This document shows, one piece after another, positions 26,759 to 37,753 of a stretch of 64,000 nucleotides of DNA. Origin of the DNA: Marinobacter litoralis. GTDB taxonomy: Bacteria; Pseudomonadota; Gammaproteobacteria; Pseudomonadales; Oleiphilaceae. The stretch is taken from NCBI RefSeq assembly GCF_003336705.1, contig NZ_QMDL01000001.1, forward strand, positions 744,001-808,000. Reading direction: 5' to 3'. A program made the position numbers and the translations under genes. The notes under the pieces were generated by a model. It was given only the letters and a program-made list of their open reading frames with translations. It ran no database searches and had not been told where the DNA came from. Position 1 is the stretch's first letter. Each line of letters starts with the position of its first letter.

Positions 26759-27712
26759 TTCTCGCAATTCCACTGAGGGTTGGGCCATTTCCCACATGCG
26801 CTGAAAGGCCTCTTCTTTCAGTTTCAGCCGCCGTCCGGCGGTGAAATTGGCAAAACCTTCTGGTTTGTTGAAATCGTGGCGGCAGAGTAAGCCGTCACGG
26901 TCCACCACCATGAACGGCTGGTCTTCCAGCGGATAATCGTTGTTGATTATTCGGAGCTCGATGCGGCTGGGTAAACGGCGCATCAGTTCGATCAGGCGAT
27001 GGCGTTTCTGCACCAAGGGCTTGTCATCATGGATCAGAATGCGGACTTCACTTAGCCGGTGATGTCGTGCAACGGCTGAGATCAGTTCCCGTAGCTGATG
27101 GCGGTCGTAGCGATCATGATCCAGCATGCGGTCATAAATCCAAAGGCGTTGTCTTGCTTGGCCAACCAGCGAGTCCGTCAGTTCCCGGAAGGTGGTTTCC
27201 TGATCGAATAGCCAGCTTTCAGTGTCTGCTCCCAGGATTAAGGGCTGTGTGCGATGGCTGAGTCCACGGTGAGCAAGAGCCGGCGCCAGGCAGCGCATAT
27301 CCAGGTGGGGGATGCCTGCATCGTCATAGAGTGAGGAGCACACATGAAAGCCGCAGCGCTGATAAAAGCCGATGGCATGTTGCTGTGCTGAAAGCCTGAG
27401 CTCCTGATAACGGCCCGCAGACTCTATAAGCAGGTGGTGTATGAGCGCTTCGCCAATACCGCGTCCGCGATATTCCGGGAGCACCGCCATGCGCCCGATG
27501 TAACCGGTTTCTTCCAAGGCTGAAAAGAGTCGAGCGGTGGCAATGGGTTGGTTGTTTTCGTCGACCGCCAAGTAGTGATCGGCGATCTCGTCTGTGTGAT
27601 CCCACTCCAGCTCTGGCGGCACATTCTGTTCGTCGATAAATACCCGCTGGCGGATATCTCGAATGGAGCTCGGTGCCAGTTGCCAACTGTACTTGCGGAA
27701 TCTTGGAGTCAT
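26747..27712 (-). CDS. GNAT N-acetyltransferase fused to a C-terminal PLD-like (DUF7931-type) domain
   Basis: A 321-residue two-part protein. Residues about 15-140 form a GNAT domain: VFIDEQNVPPELEWD, then the acetyl-CoA loop VLPEYRGRGIGEALI near residue 80, and GFYQRCGF. Residues about 150-315 form a second domain with EVRILIHDDKPLVQKRHRLIELMRRLP and DYPLEDQPFMVVDRDGLL. I associate it with the DUF7931 or phospholipase-D-like fold, although the classical HKD motif is absent. It is 3 bp after roxA at the end of the purB operon. Substrate of either half is unknown. Confidence 0.85.
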   Translation of the reverse strand: MTPRFRKYSWQLAPSSIRDIRQRVFIDEQNVPPELEWDHTDEIADHYLAVDENNQPIATARLFSALEETGYIGRMAVLPEYRGRGIGEALIHHLLIESAGRYQELRLSAQQHAIGFYQRCGFHVCSSLYDDAGIPHLDMRCLAPALAHRGLSHRTQPLILGADTESWLFDQETTFRELTDSLVGQARQRLWIYDRMLDHDRYDRHQLRELISAVARHHRLSEVRILIHDDKPLVQKRHRLIELMRRLPSRIELRIINNDYPLEDQPFMVVDRDGLLCRHDFNKPEGFANFTAGRRLKLKEEAFQRMWEMAQPSVELRELPI

Positions 27713-27715
27713 TGC

Positions 27716-28867
27716 TTACTCGAAGTACACGGAACCTTGGTTGTAAAGCGTGGTTAGCAGCCCAACAAGGGCTTCATCGCCGGCATAAGCTGCCAACTGT
27801 GTGTGGTCGATTCGCGCGCCTGCACACAGAAGTGGTGCCATTGGCTGCGCATCCCCCTTGAGAAGATACTGTTCCCCATCAACGAACAGGGCAGTTTCGC
27901 CTTCTAGTTCGTGGTACGCAAACCGAGACCCTTCGTTCCAGCGCAGTTGTTCGCCGGCCTGAATGGCGGCAGCCAAGTCTTCGGGTGTCGCCGGCTCTTC
28001 GGCCGGAACGACGATGTCGAGGCTTTTCGGTGCTGTGGTGTATTGGCCAAACCACAGGGCTAATTTGCGCCGGTCACTGATCTGTTCACGAATTACCCGG
28101 TCAAGCCGGTCAATCACTTCCGGAGCGATGGTGCCCGGGTTGTCTTGAACTTGCAGGTCAGGGTCGCCCAAATGCTCAGCGGCTTTTTCCTGATTACACA
28201 GGAAGTCCGTGAAGCCCGTCAGCAAGTCGTCAATGGTGGGCGCGCGGAATCCGATGGACAGGGTGATGCAGTCGTCTTCAGCAACGCCGTGGTGGCCGAT
28301 GCCGGGTGGCAGGTACAGCATATCGCCCGGTGCTAGAGTGACGGTTTCTTCGCCGTCCCAGCTGCTGAGTATCCGAAGCGGGGTACCATCGACTCTGGGG
28401 GAGGTGTGGTCACATTGGCCACCAAAGGTCCAGCGCCGGTGGCCTTCTGCCTGCAGCAGGAATACATCGTACTGGTCGTAGTGAGGCCCTACGCTACCGC
28501 CCTTGGGGGCGTAGCTGGCCATGATGTCATCCAGCCGCCAGTTGGGGACGAAGCGGAAGGCTTCCAGCAGATCGGACATTTCCGGAACCCAGTGGTCTAA
28601 ACCTTGAATCAGCAGGGTCCAGTCTTGTTCGGGAAGTGTGCTGAATCGTTCCGGTGTGAACGGGCCGTTGTGGAGCTGCCAAGGTTTGCCTGCGTCATTT
28701 TCTATAACGATGCGGGATTCGACCGCTTCTTCGCAGGCCAAACCGGCCAGCTCATCCGGGCTAACCGGGCATTGGAAACCGGGGAAAGCCTGACGGATGA
28801 CAAGCGGTTTCTTCTGCCAGTAATCGCGCAGAAATTCAGAGGCTGTCAGTCCGCCAAGCATGTCCAT
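27716..28867 (-). CDS. roxA: Ribosomal protein uL16 3-hydroxylase RoxA (YcfD)
   Basis: A 383-residue JmjC-type Fe(II)/2-oxoglutarate oxygenase that hydroxylates an arginine of ribosomal protein L16. The cupin core holds the iron ligands in GPHYDQYDVF (HxD, near 124-126) and the distal histidine in YLPPGIGHHGVAED. The C-terminal part (about 215-383) fits the dimerisation and winged-helix domains of YcfD. It follows purB by 15 bp, and a YcfD gene also lies near purB-mnmA in E. coli. Confidence 0.95.
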   Translation of the reverse strand: MDMLGGLTASEFLRDYWQKKPLVIRQAFPGFQCPVSPDELAGLACEEAVESRIVIENDAGKPWQLHNGPFTPERFSTLPEQDWTLLIQGLDHWVPEMSDLLEAFRFVPNWRLDDIMASYAPKGGSVGPHYDQYDVFLLQAEGHRRWTFGGQCDHTSPRVDGTPLRILSSWDGEETVTLAPGDMLYLPPGIGHHGVAEDDCITLSIGFRAPTIDDLLTGFTDFLCNQEKAAEHLGDPDLQVQDNPGTIAPEVIDRLDRVIREQISDRRKLALWFGQYTTAPKSLDIVVPAEEPATPEDLAAAIQAGEQLRWNEGSRFAYHELEGETALFVDGEQYLLKGDAQPMAPLLCAGARIDHTQLAAYAGDEALVGLLTTLYNQGSVYFE

Positions 28868-28882
28868 GTTACTGCTCCAGAT

Positions 28883-30265
<1,383 letters not shown>

Positions 30266-30325
30266 TCATCAAAGAATCGGATAAGAAAATTAGGGTATCT
30301 ATGATACACCAGCGCGCGTTACGAA

Positions 30326-30946
30326 TCAGCGCAACAGCTCGCGGGCGTGGTTGATCACTTTTTTCCGGGAGAAGATAAGCTGCCAGCGGCGGCCACCACA
30401 TTGACGCCAGAGCACCGCAGAACGAATGCCGGCAAGAAGCAGCGCGCGAACCTTGGCGGCGTTCTCGTCCTGCTGCAGGACTTGCGGATTACCGCTGACC
30501 TGAATGCGCAGGCGGAAGGTGCTGATGGTGTCGGTGTAGATCGAGGCCAGATTGCCGATCAGGTTGCTGTGGTTGTAGCCGAAATGGCTGGCCGTGTGCC
30601 GTGCCTGCTCAATACGGCTACCGATCACGTCAAGGATGTCCGGGCTGTTTTTGAGCTTGGATTCGAGTTGTACCAGGTTCAGTACATAGCGAAGTGTCTC
30701 GACATCCTGAGAGCGGCTTTGTTGGGCCAGGGAAGTTGACAGAGCTTTCAGGCCTTCCTGTATATCCGACAACTCGCCACCATAAACATCGAGTGTCGAT
30801 GCCGGGTCGGTGGCGAACAGTGAGCGCAGCGAGGTTTCCATGCTCTCTTCGTCGCAAGTTCCTTTGTGAGCAACTTGTTGCACTAACGAAGCTGCTTGAA
30901 ACAACCCGGCCAGAGCCAGTGTCTGGTCGTGCAGGGTGCGGCTCAT
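30326..30946 (-). CDS. hflD: High frequency lysogenization protein HflD homologue
   Basis: A 206-residue, mainly helical protein of the HflD family, peripherally bound to the inner membrane. In E. coli it affects lambda CII stability and lies between mnmA and purB, just as here. The N-terminus ([22 protein letters not shown]) and [17 protein letters not shown] near the C-terminus are typical. It overlaps the mnmA stop by 4 bp. Cellular role beyond phage control is not established. Confidence 0.93.
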   Translation of the reverse strand: MSRTLHDQTLALAGLFQAASLVQQVAHKGTCDEESMETSLRSLFATDPASTLDVYGGELSDIQEGLKALSTSLAQQSRSQDVETLRYVLNLVQLESKLKNSPDILDVIGSRIEQARHTASHFGYNHSNLIGNLASIYTDTISTFRLRIQVSGNPQVLQQDENAAKVRALLLAGIRSAVLWRQCGGRRWQLIFSRKKVINHARELLR

Positions 30947-32121
30947 GAGCGCGCCTCGGCTGAATTCTCTTGTATCACTCGGGCGGGTAAGGCTTCGTCG
31001 TCGCGCCAGGTTTCCTCGATAACGCCGCCCCCAAGGCAGACGTCGTCGATGTAAAACACCACCGACTGGCCGGGTGTTACCGCTCGCTGGGCTTCATCAA
31101 AGACGACTTTGACGCCGCCATCGATGACGGTGACTTCGCAATCCTGATCCGGCTGACGATAACGGGTTTTGGCTTTGCAGCGGAACTGTGTTGAAGGCGC
31201 TTCGCCGGCAATCCAGTCAATAGGGCCAGACACCAGTCCACGGGAAAATAGCAGTGGGTGGTGTTTGCCTTGCACCGCGATCAATACGTTTCGGTTCAGG
31301 TCTTTCTCGGCTACGTACCAAGGGTCATCGCCGTATTTGGCCAGCCCGCCGATTCCCAGACCTTGGCGTTGGCCAATGGTGTGGTACATCAACCCCTGAT
31401 GCTTACCGATGACTTCACCATCCGGGGTTTCAATGTTACCGGGTTGGGCGGGCAGATATTGCTTCAGAAAGTCGGTGAACTTGCGTTCGCCAATGAAGCA
31501 GATGCCGGTGGAGTCTTTTTTGTCGTGTGTGATGAACCCTTGCTCTTCGGCAATGCGGCGCACTTCGGGTTTTTCCAGTTCACCGACCGGAAAGAGGGTG
31601 CGAGCTATGCGATCACCAGAGACGGCGTGCAGGAAATAGCTTTGGTCTTTGTTCGGGTCTAGCCCTTTCAGTAATTCAGCTTTACCGCTGCCATCATTCA
31701 ATGGCCGCTGACGGGTATAGTGGCCCGTTGCAATGTAATCTGCGCCAAGCGTTACGGCGTAGTCCAGGAAGGCCCGAAACTTTACTTCTTTGTTGCACAG
31801 TATGTCGGGGTTGGGCGTGCGCCCGGCACTGTATTCGGATAAAAAGTGCTCGAACACCCGATCCCAGTATTCGGCAGCAAAGCTGGCGGTGTGCAACTTA
31901 ATGCCAATGGCATCGGCCACCGCTTGCGCGTCGGCAAGGTCGGTCATGGCCGTGCAGTATTCCGTGCCGTCATCTTCGTCCCAGTTCTTCATGAACAGGC
32001 CTTCCACCTGGTAACCCTGGTCTTTCAATAACCAAGCGGCAACCGAGGAGTCTACACCGCCGGACATGCCAACGATGACGCGGGTGTTTTCTGGGGCTTT
32101 GAGATCAGGATTTGGAGTCAT
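30943..32121 (-). CDS. mnmA: tRNA-specific 2-thiouridylase MnmA
   Basis: Puts sulfur at position 2 of the wobble uridine in tRNAs for Lys, Glu and Gln, taking it from the Tus relay. The 392 residues contain the PP-loop [15 protein letters not shown] near residue 18, the first catalytic cysteine in [12 protein letters not shown], and the second in [14 protein letters not shown] 4-bp overlap couples it to hflD, and it starts 51 bp after nudJ. TusA at 13.5 kb is a plausible upstream donor. All key residues are present. Confidence 0.98.
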   Translation of the reverse strand: MTPNPDLKAPENTRVIVGMSGGVDSSVAAWLLKDQGYQVEGLFMKNWDEDDGTEYCTAMTDLADAQAVADAIGIKLHTASFAAEYWDRVFEHFLSEYSAGRTPNPDILCNKEVKFRAFLDYAVTLGADYIATGHYTRQRPLNDGSGKAELLKGLDPNKDQSYFLHAVSGDRIARTLFPVGELEKPEVRRIAEEQGFITHDKKDSTGICFIGERKFTDFLKQYLPAQPGNIETPDGEVIGKHQGLMYHTIGQRQGLGIGGLAKYGDDPWYVAEKDLNRNVLIAVQGKHHPLLFSRGLVSGPIDWIAGEAPSTQFRCKAKTRYRQPDQDCEVTVIDGGVKVVFDEAQRAVTPGQSVVFYIDDVCLGGGVIEETWRDDEALPARVIQENSAEARS

Positions 32122-32172
32122 GGGCCTATTGGTAACCGGTTAGAAAGCGGCGATTTTATCACCTTGTGAGGG

Positions 32173-32622
32173 TTACGTCTGTCCGTCGATGACGACTTCA
32201 AGGGGGAATCGGCGGCCGTTTCGGTAATCCTCGATGCATTGCAGTACCAAAGGGCTGCGTAATTTGCATCCGAGCTCTCGAATCTCGTTCAGAGTCAGCC
32301 AATGCGGGCCTATAATGCCGTTGTCGAGTTCGTCCGTTACCTTGCGAACCGGTTTGGCTGCATAGCAGAACCGGTGATAGGTAACGCCATTGGCTGGCGC
32401 CTTGTAGGTGTAAATGCCCAGGAAATAAGTGGGCTCAACTTCCCATCCGGTCTCTTCCAGCGTTTCGCGGCAGGCAGCATCGAGAATCAGTTCGTCTTCT
32501 TCGATGTGCCCAGCCGGTTGATTAAAGACAATCTGGCCATTACTGAGCTCTTCAACCAGTAAGAAGCGGCCTTGATCATCTTCGGCAATCACGGCGACGG
32601 TTGCATGCGGCTTCCAAGTCAT
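32173..32622 (-). CDS. nudJ: Nudix hydrolase, NudJ-type phosphatase
   Basis: A 149-residue Nudix protein. The Nudix box GHIEEDELILDAACRETLEE, continuing TGW, starts near residue 38 and is complete. The flanking LLVEELSNGQIVFNQPAGH is typical of NudJ, which acts on thiamine pyrophosphate precursors and nucleotides. Its position between rluE (4-bp overlap) and mnmA is the E. coli order. Substrate preference is inferred from family and order. Confidence 0.92.
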   Translation of the reverse strand: MTWKPHATVAVIAEDDQGRFLLVEELSNGQIVFNQPAGHIEEDELILDAACRETLEETGWEVEPTYFLGIYTYKAPANGVTYHRFCYAAKPVRKVTDELDNGIIGPHWLTLNEIRELGCKLRSPLVLQCIEDYRNGRRFPLEVVIDGQT

Positions 32623-33266
32623 TTCGATGAAGGTCTCCTGTTGGGGCGGCGCGCTTTCGTTGAGCGGGAGCCGGGCCGGCGCGCCGGCCCGGAAGGAGCG
32701 GGTGGCGCATCGGGAAGGTGCACGTGTTCTGTTCGAAATTCACCCGGCTGCAGCGTGCCGAGTGTCCAGTCGCCAATTCGGTAACGTATCAATCTCAGGG
32801 TAGGGTAGCCAACCGCTGCTGTCATTCTTCGTACTTGCCGGTTGCGACCTTCACTGATGGTCAGTTCAATCCAGCTTGTAGGGACGGTTTCCCTGTGCCG
32901 CACGGGTGGGGTGCGTGGCCACAGATCAGGCGCATCAATTTTCCGGACTTTCGCCGGGCGCGTTGGGCCATCTTTAAGGTTGACGCCTCGGGACAGTTGA
33001 TCGACTGCGCCCGCGGGGATATCACCTTCCACCTGTGCCCAATAAGTTTTGGGCATCTTGTTACGGGGTGAGGCAATGCGGTGTTGCAGGGGGCCGTTGT
33101 CCGTCAAAAGAAGCAGCCCTTCGGAATCGTAGTCCAGTCGCCCTGCCGCGTAAAAGCCCGGTTTTTTTATCCACTCTGCGAGTGTTAACCGAGGATTCCG
33201 GGTTCGCTCGTCCGTGAATTGGCTGAGAACCTGGAACGGTTTGTTAAACAGGATGATGTCCGCCAT
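32619..33266 (-). CDS. rluE: 23S rRNA pseudouridine(2457) synthase RluE
   Basis: A 215-residue RsuA-family pseudouridine synthase acting on large-subunit rRNA. The catalytic aspartate lies in AAGRLDYDSEGLLLL near residue 42, and EGRNRQVRRMTAAVG is the second family motif. There is no N-terminal S4 domain, as expected for RluE. The last 30 residues (PAPSGPARRPGSR and on) form a proline- and arginine-rich tail that may aid RNA binding. It heads the leftward run rluE-nudJ-mnmA-hflD-purB-roxA. Confidence 0.93.
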   Translation of the reverse strand: MADIILFNKPFQVLSQFTDERTRNPRLTLAEWIKKPGFYAAGRLDYDSEGLLLLTDNGPLQHRIASPRNKMPKTYWAQVEGDIPAGAVDQLSRGVNLKDGPTRPAKVRKIDAPDLWPRTPPVRHRETVPTSWIELTISEGRNRQVRRMTAAVGYPTLRLIRYRIGDWTLGTLQPGEFRTEHVHLPDAPPAPSGPARRPGSRSTKARRPNRRPSSK

Positions 33267-33396
33267 TCACAGATTCCTGTCAGTTGCGGGTGGGCTGAGC
33301 TGACAAGCCTACTGTAATGGGGGCAACGAAAAAAGATGGGGATGGATCCCGCCGGCAAATACCGGCAGGGAAGCGATCGCGCTGGGCCGGAATTAT

Positions 33397-33687
33397 TCAG
33401 GCGTTAGCGGCTCGGGAAGAATAACCGTCTCGATTATCGCCGGTTTGAGTGTCGTGCTGTGCGGGTATCCTGTCGCTGTCGGCGGGATCTGGCACAATGT
33501 TGACAGCATGAACACCTTTGTCGCTCGGCTTTTTATCAAATGTAACTGTTTGGCCAGCTTTGAGGGTTTTGTAGCCTTCAATCTGAATAGAAGAAAAGTG
33601 CGCGAACAAATCGTCGTTGCAGCCATCTTCTATGATGAAGCCGTATCCCTTGGCGTTGTTGAACCACTTAACCTTGCCCCTCGGCAT
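33397..33687 (-). CDS. cspD: Cold-shock domain protein, CspD-like
   Basis: A 96-residue protein whose first 68 residues are a cold-shock domain with both RNA-binding motifs (GKVKWFNNAKGYGFI and DLFAHFSSI). The last 28 residues (DPADSDRIPAQHDTQTGDNR...) are polar and probably disordered. Position next to clpS and the insert IEGYKTLKAGQTV fit CspD, which in E. coli inhibits replication in stationary phase. A strong GGGGGAG precedes the ATG. A GC-rich hairpin (33347-33371) follows at a distance, without a close T-tract. Confidence 0.9.
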   Translation of the reverse strand: MPRGKVKWFNNAKGYGFIIEDGCNDDLFAHFSSIQIEGYKTLKAGQTVTFDKKPSDKGVHAVNIVPDPADSDRIPAQHDTQTGDNRDGYSSRAANA

Positions 33688-34031
33688 GATGAACTCCCCC
33701 GTCCCTTAGCTGTCTCTTTTATTATTGGAGCGTTTTCAGTTGTCAGCAGTAGATACTCATTGCCGGCAGGGCCTGCCTCGGCCGTTACGGATGATGCTGA
33801 TACATTTTCGCTGCAAACCGTTACATTAAATTACATACAATGTTAACTGTCGACCAATCACGTTTCTGAGTCAAGGATCACAGCTGATTGAATAAGTGTT
33901 TCATCAGGGTATGGAATCGGTATCATGTTCTAAGAGCCAGAGAACCCGCGCTTGAATAGGTGCTTGCCTTGAAAATGTCTGGCCGGGTAACCACATTAAG
34001 ATAGCCATCCGAATAATCGGTACATAGAACC
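33688..34031. other. Divergent 344-bp intergenic region, cspD-clpS
   Basis: Holds the divergent promoters of cspD and clpS. It includes an AT-rich patch (about 33822-33845) with TTACAT repeats and a GC-rich inverted repeat (about 33762-33782) that would lie in the cspD leader. I found no convincing consensus -35/-10 pair and no reading frame of protein character. Confidence 0.5.
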
Positions 34032-34391
34032 ATGCGGACAATTGAAAATTCTCTACTAATATTTAATCAGGGGGAGGACGACCAGCCCGGGCGTCAAGAC
34101 GGGGTGAGTGTAGCGCCCGAAAAGCCGGCCCTGAAGCGTCCCGCCCGCTTTAGGGTGTTGCTCCTGAATGATGATTACACCCCCATGGATTTTGTGGTGG
34201 AAGTGTTGATGACGTTCTTCGGTATGAACGAAGAGAAGGCGACGCAGGTGATGCTGCTCGTCCATACGCAAGGAAAGGCCGTATGTGGGGTATATACCCG
34301 CGACATCGCAGAAACGAAAGCAGCGCAGGTGAATCAGTATTCTTCAGAATGCGAACACCCATTGCTTTGCGAGATAGAACGCGCGGACTGA
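34032..34391 (+). CDS. clpS: ATP-dependent Clp protease adaptor ClpS
   Basis: A 119-residue N-recognin that delivers proteins with N-terminal Leu, Phe, Tyr or Trp to ClpAP. After a flexible 35-residue N-terminus comes the core with [17 protein letters not shown], whose asparagine-aspartate pair and methionine form the N-degron pocket, then the family's [20 protein letters not shown]. The start codon lacks a clear ribosome site. It is 18 bp upstream of clpA. Confidence 0.97.
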   Translation: MRTIENSLLIFNQGEDDQPGRQDGVSVAPEKPALKRPARFRVLLLNDDYTPMDFVVEVLMTFFGMNEEKATQVMLLVHTQGKAVCGVYTRDIAETKAAQVNQYSSECEHPLLCEIERAD

Positions 34392-34409
34392 CAGACCTAG
34401 GGGTAGCCC

Positions 34410-36680
34410 ATGCTGAGTAAAGATCTTGAATTTACGCTGAATACAGCCTTCAAAAATGCCCGCGACAAGCGCCATGAGTTCATGACCGTGGAGCATTTAA
34501 TGCTGGCTCTTCTGGAAAATGAATCGGCAGTGGGAGTGTTGAAAGCCTGTGGTGCAGACCTCAAGCAACTTGAGGATGAATTGATTGAGTTTGTGGATTC
34601 CACAACACCGCTGATTCCGTCCAGCGACGGCGATAGGGAAACCCAGCCGACACTCGGTTTTCAGCGTGTGCTGCAGCGGGCTGTATTCCACGTTCAGTCA
34701 TCGGGCAAAAAGGAAGTCACAGGTGCCAACGTGCTGGTGGCTATCTTCAGTGAACAGGAAAGTCAGGCGGTTTATGTTCTCAAGAAACAGAACATTGCCC
34801 GCATTGATGTGGTGAATTTTGTTTCCCATGGCATTTCCCGAGTGCAGGGCGCAGAGGACCAAGAGGGAGCAGACCACGCAGCCCAGGAAGACGCGGGCGA
34901 GGAAAGTGGCCATGCGCGTCCGTTGGAAAATTACGCGGCGAACCTGAACGAACAAGCCCGTGAAGGACGCATTGACCCACTGATCGGCCGAGAGACCGAG
35001 GTAGAGCGGGTCGTGCAGATTCTGGCGCGTCGTCGGAAGAACAACCCGCTGTTGGTGGGTGAAGCTGGTGTCGGTAAAACGGCGATTGCGGAAGGTTTGG
35101 CGCGGCGCATTGTTGACGGCGAAGTGCCCGACATCATTTCGGACGCGGTGGTTTACTCGCTGGATATGGGGGCTTTGCTCGCGGGCACGAAGTACCGCGG
35201 TGATTTCGAAAAACGCCTGAAGGGGCTGCTCAGTGATTTGAAGAAGCAAGAGCATGCGATTCTTTTCATTGATGAAATTCACACCATTATTGGTGCGGGG
35301 TCAGCATCGGGCGGGGTCATGGATGCGTCCAACCTGCTCAAGCCCATGCTGAGTTCCGGTGAGCTGCGTTGCATTGGTTCAACCACTTATCAGGAATTCC
35401 GTGGCATCTTTGAGAAAGACAGCGCTTTGGCGCGTCGCTTCCAGAAGATTGATGTCAACGAGCCGAGCGTTGAAGACACGTATCAGATTCTTAAAGGGCT
35501 GAAGCCAAGCTTTGAAAAGCACCACGACCTGACCTATACCGATCAGGCGCTTCGGGTTGCTGCTGAGCTGGCGGATCGTTACATCACAGACCGGCATATG
35601 CCGGACAAAGCCATTGATGTGATCGATGAAGCCGGTGCTCGCCAGCGCTTGCAGCCTGAGGACAAGCGTAAGAAGTCCGTTGAAGTGGTTGATATCGAGG
35701 ATGTGGTGGCCAGCATTGCCCGGATTCCGCCGAAGAATGTGTCCACCAGCGACAAAGATCTTCTGCGCAACCTTGAGCGCAACCTGAAAATGGTGGTGTT
35801 CGGGCAAGATCCGGCGATCGAATCCTTATCGACCGCCATCAAGCTGGCTCGCGCAGGCTTGAAAGCGCCAGAGAAGCCTGAAGGTGCCTTCCTGTTTGCT
35901 GGCCCGACGGGGGTTGGTAAAACGGAAGTGACCAAGCAGTTGGCCAAGGTTCTGGGTATCGAGCTGGTTCGCTTCGACATGTCGGAATACATGGAGCGCC
36001 ACACGGTGTCTCGCTTGATTGGCGCGCCTCCGGGATATGTCGGTTATGACCAGGGTGGTCTGCTGACGGAAGCCGTTAACAAGCACCCGCACTGTGTCTT
36101 GTTGCTGGATGAGATCGAGAAGGCGCATCCCGAAGTCTTTAACCTGCTGCTACAGGTTATGGACCACGGTACGCTGACGGACAACAACGGCCGTAAAGCG
36201 GACTTCCGGCATGTGATCTTGGTGATGACAACCAACGCTGGTGCGGAAAATATGGCACGTCGCTCGATTGGCTTTAGCGAGCAGGACCACAGCACAGACG
36301 GTATGGAAGTGATCAGCAAAACCTTTACACCGGAATTCCGAAACCGGCTGGATGGCATTATCCAGTTTGGCGACCTGCAAAAGGCGACCATCACTCACGT
36401 GGTAGACAAGTTCTTGACCGAACTGCAAGCGCAGCTGGATGAGAAGCATGTGGTCTTGCATGTGGATGAGGCTGCCAAGTCCTGGTTGGCAGAGAAAGGC
36501 TACGATGTGACCATGGGTGCCAGACCAATGGCCCGTTTGATCCAGGATAAGATTAAGCGGCCTTTGGCAGAGCAGATTCTGTTCGGGAAGTTGTCGGAGA
36601 AGGGTGGGGATGTGTTCATCCAGCTCGAAAACGATGAGCTTGTCTTTGAGTACGAAGACGAACCGGCGGAAGCCATCTGA
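34410..36680 (+). CDS. clpA: ATP-dependent Clp protease ATP-binding subunit ClpA
   Basis: A 756-residue AAA+ unfoldase that feeds substrates to ClpP. The N-domain (1-145) is the ClpS docking region, followed by an acidic linker (about 145-170). The first ATPase module carries [10 protein letters not shown] near 216, and the second [10 protein letters not shown] near 497. The loop [14 protein letters not shown] is typical of ClpA. The C-terminal part is normal in length. It forms a clpSA operon and ends in a strong terminator. Confidence 0.98.
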   Translation: MLSKDLEFTLNTAFKNARDKRHEFMTVEHLMLALLENESAVGVLKACGADLKQLEDELIEFVDSTTPLIPSSDGDRETQPTLGFQRVLQRAVFHVQSSGKKEVTGANVLVAIFSEQESQAVYVLKKQNIARIDVVNFVSHGISRVQGAEDQEGADHAAQEDAGEESGHARPLENYAANLNEQAREGRIDPLIGRETEVERVVQILARRRKNNPLLVGEAGVGKTAIAEGLARRIVDGEVPDIISDAVVYSLDMGALLAGTKYRGDFEKRLKGLLSDLKKQEHAILFIDEIHTIIGAGSASGGVMDASNLLKPMLSSGELRCIGSTTYQEFRGIFEKDSALARRFQKIDVNEPSVEDTYQILKGLKPSFEKHHDLTYTDQALRVAAELADRYITDRHMPDKAIDVIDEAGARQRLQPEDKRKKSVEVVDIEDVVASIARIPPKNVSTSDKDLLRNLERNLKMVVFGQDPAIESLSTAIKLARAGLKAPEKPEGAFLFAGPTGVGKTEVTKQLAKVLGIELVRFDMSEYMERHTVSRLIGAPPGYVGYDQGGLLTEAVNKHPHCVLLLDEIEKAHPEVFNLLLQVMDHGTLTDNNGRKADFRHVILVMTTNAGAENMARRSIGFSEQDHSTDGMEVISKTFTPEFRNRLDGIIQFGDLQKATITHVVDKFLTELQAQLDEKHVVLHVDEAAKSWLAEKGYDVTMGARPMARLIQDKIKRPLAEQILFGKLSEKGGDVFIQLENDELVFEYEDEPAEAI

Positions 36681-36690
36681 AGCAACAAAA

Positions 36691-36715
36691 AAGCCCCGCT
36701 TTAGCGGGGCTTTTC
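36691..36715. terminator. Terminator after clpA
   Basis: A 9-bp perfect stem (AGCCCCGCT/AGCGGGGCT, 36692-36711, TT loop), preceded by an A-run and followed by TTT. It ends clpSA transcription and, being symmetrical, can also serve infA, whose stop is 17 bp away. Confidence 0.92.
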
Positions 36716-36731
36716 AGATGTCACTGGAGCA

Positions 36732-36950
36732 TTAACGGGCGCGGTAAACGATGCGGCCTTTGCTCAGGTCATAGGGAGTCAGCTCTACCTTGACCTTGTC
36801 TCCAGTCAGGATGCGGATGTAGTTCTTGCGCATCTTTCCTGAGATGTGTGCGGTCACAACGTGGCCGTTTGACAGCTCAACGCGGAACATGGTGTTGGGA
36901 AGCGTGTCTAGAATAACGCCTTCCATTTCAATGACATCTGATTTCGCCAT
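36732..36950 (-). CDS. infA: Translation initiation factor IF-1
   Basis: A 72-residue S1/OB-fold factor that occupies the ribosomal A site during initiation. The sequence [20 protein letters not shown], later [20 protein letters not shown], is the standard gammaproteobacterial IF-1. Its place between clpA and the transferase genes is conserved in Pseudomonas. An 80-bp gap before it probably holds its own promoter. Confidence 0.98.
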   Translation of the reverse strand: MAKSDVIEMEGVILDTLPNTMFRVELSNGHVVTAHISGKMRKNYIRILTGDKVKVELTPYDLSKGRIVYRAR

Positions 36951-37030
36951 TCAGTAAAAACCTCGTTCGGAATACTTTCGGTGATTTTAAATTGCGCAAT
37001 TCTGCCTGAATTCTTCCCGTTTGGCAAAAA

Positions 37031-37744
37031 TCAGGTACTGCTCATTTCATGCCACTGACCATCTTGCAGTGCCTCGATGGGTCTGTAGCGGGTTTTGTAG
37101 CTCATTTTTTTGCAGTCTTTTATCCAGTACCCCAGATATAGATGGGGCAACTCTCGCGCTTTGGCTTCTTCTATTTGCCAAAGCACTGCAAATGTACCTA
37201 GGCTGCGATGCTCGTATTCCGGCGCGAAGACGGTGTATATCGCTGACAGGCCGTCGTCGAGTAAGTCGATGGCGGCCAGACCTATCAGTTCGTTGCCTAA
37301 AGAGATTTCCAGAAACCAGGAGTCGGTGGAGCCTTCGACTAAAAACGACGTGAATTGTTCTCGCGTCGGCGGGTACATGTCGCCGTCTTGATGGCGTTCT
37401 TCGATGTAGTGCGCGTACAAGCGGTAGTAACGCTCGCTGTAGGCTGCCGGAACGAGCCGGCATTGCAGGTCGTCATTCTTTTTGAGCACTCTGCGCTGGC
37501 TTCGATCTGGCTGAAAATTATCCACTTTCAGGCGTACAGGCACACAGGCCGAGCAAGATTCGCAGTGCGGCCGATAGTAATGCGAGCCGCTGCGACGAAA
37601 ACCCAGTGCTGTGAGCTGACTGTAGAGTTTTTTATCTATTTCCGCCCGCGGGTCTACAAACATCGTGGTGGCTTCACGATCAGGGAGGTAGCTGCAATCG
37701 TGGGCGGGTGTCGCAAAGAAAACGAGCGTTCGGAGATTACTCAT
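37031..37744 (-). CDS. bpt: Aspartate/glutamate leucyltransferase Bpt
   Basis: A 237-residue transferase that adds leucine from Leu-tRNA to proteins with N-terminal Asp or Glu, creating ClpS degrons. The cysteine-rich motif YYRPHCESCSACVPVRL near residue 55 and the C-terminal LYLGYWIKDCKKMSYKTRYRP are typical of the ATE/Bpt family. It follows aat by 9 bp, the last gene of a trxB-aat-bpt run. Confidence 0.96.
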   Translation of the reverse strand: MSNLRTLVFFATPAHDCSYLPDREATTMFVDPRAEIDKKLYSQLTALGFRRSGSHYYRPHCESCSACVPVRLKVDNFQPDRSQRRVLKKNDDLQCRLVPAAYSERYYRLYAHYIEERHQDGDMYPPTREQFTSFLVEGSTDSWFLEISLGNELIGLAAIDLLDDGLSAIYTVFAPEYEHRSLGTFAVLWQIEEAKARELPHLYLGYWIKDCKKMSYKTRYRPIEALQDGQWHEMSST

Positions 37745-37753
37745 GCACTTCTC

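Noticed and set aside
33347..33371. GC-rich hairpin as a terminator for cspD
   Set aside because: The stem needs a bulge and the T-run lies about 13 nt beyond it, so function as an intrinsic terminator is doubtful.
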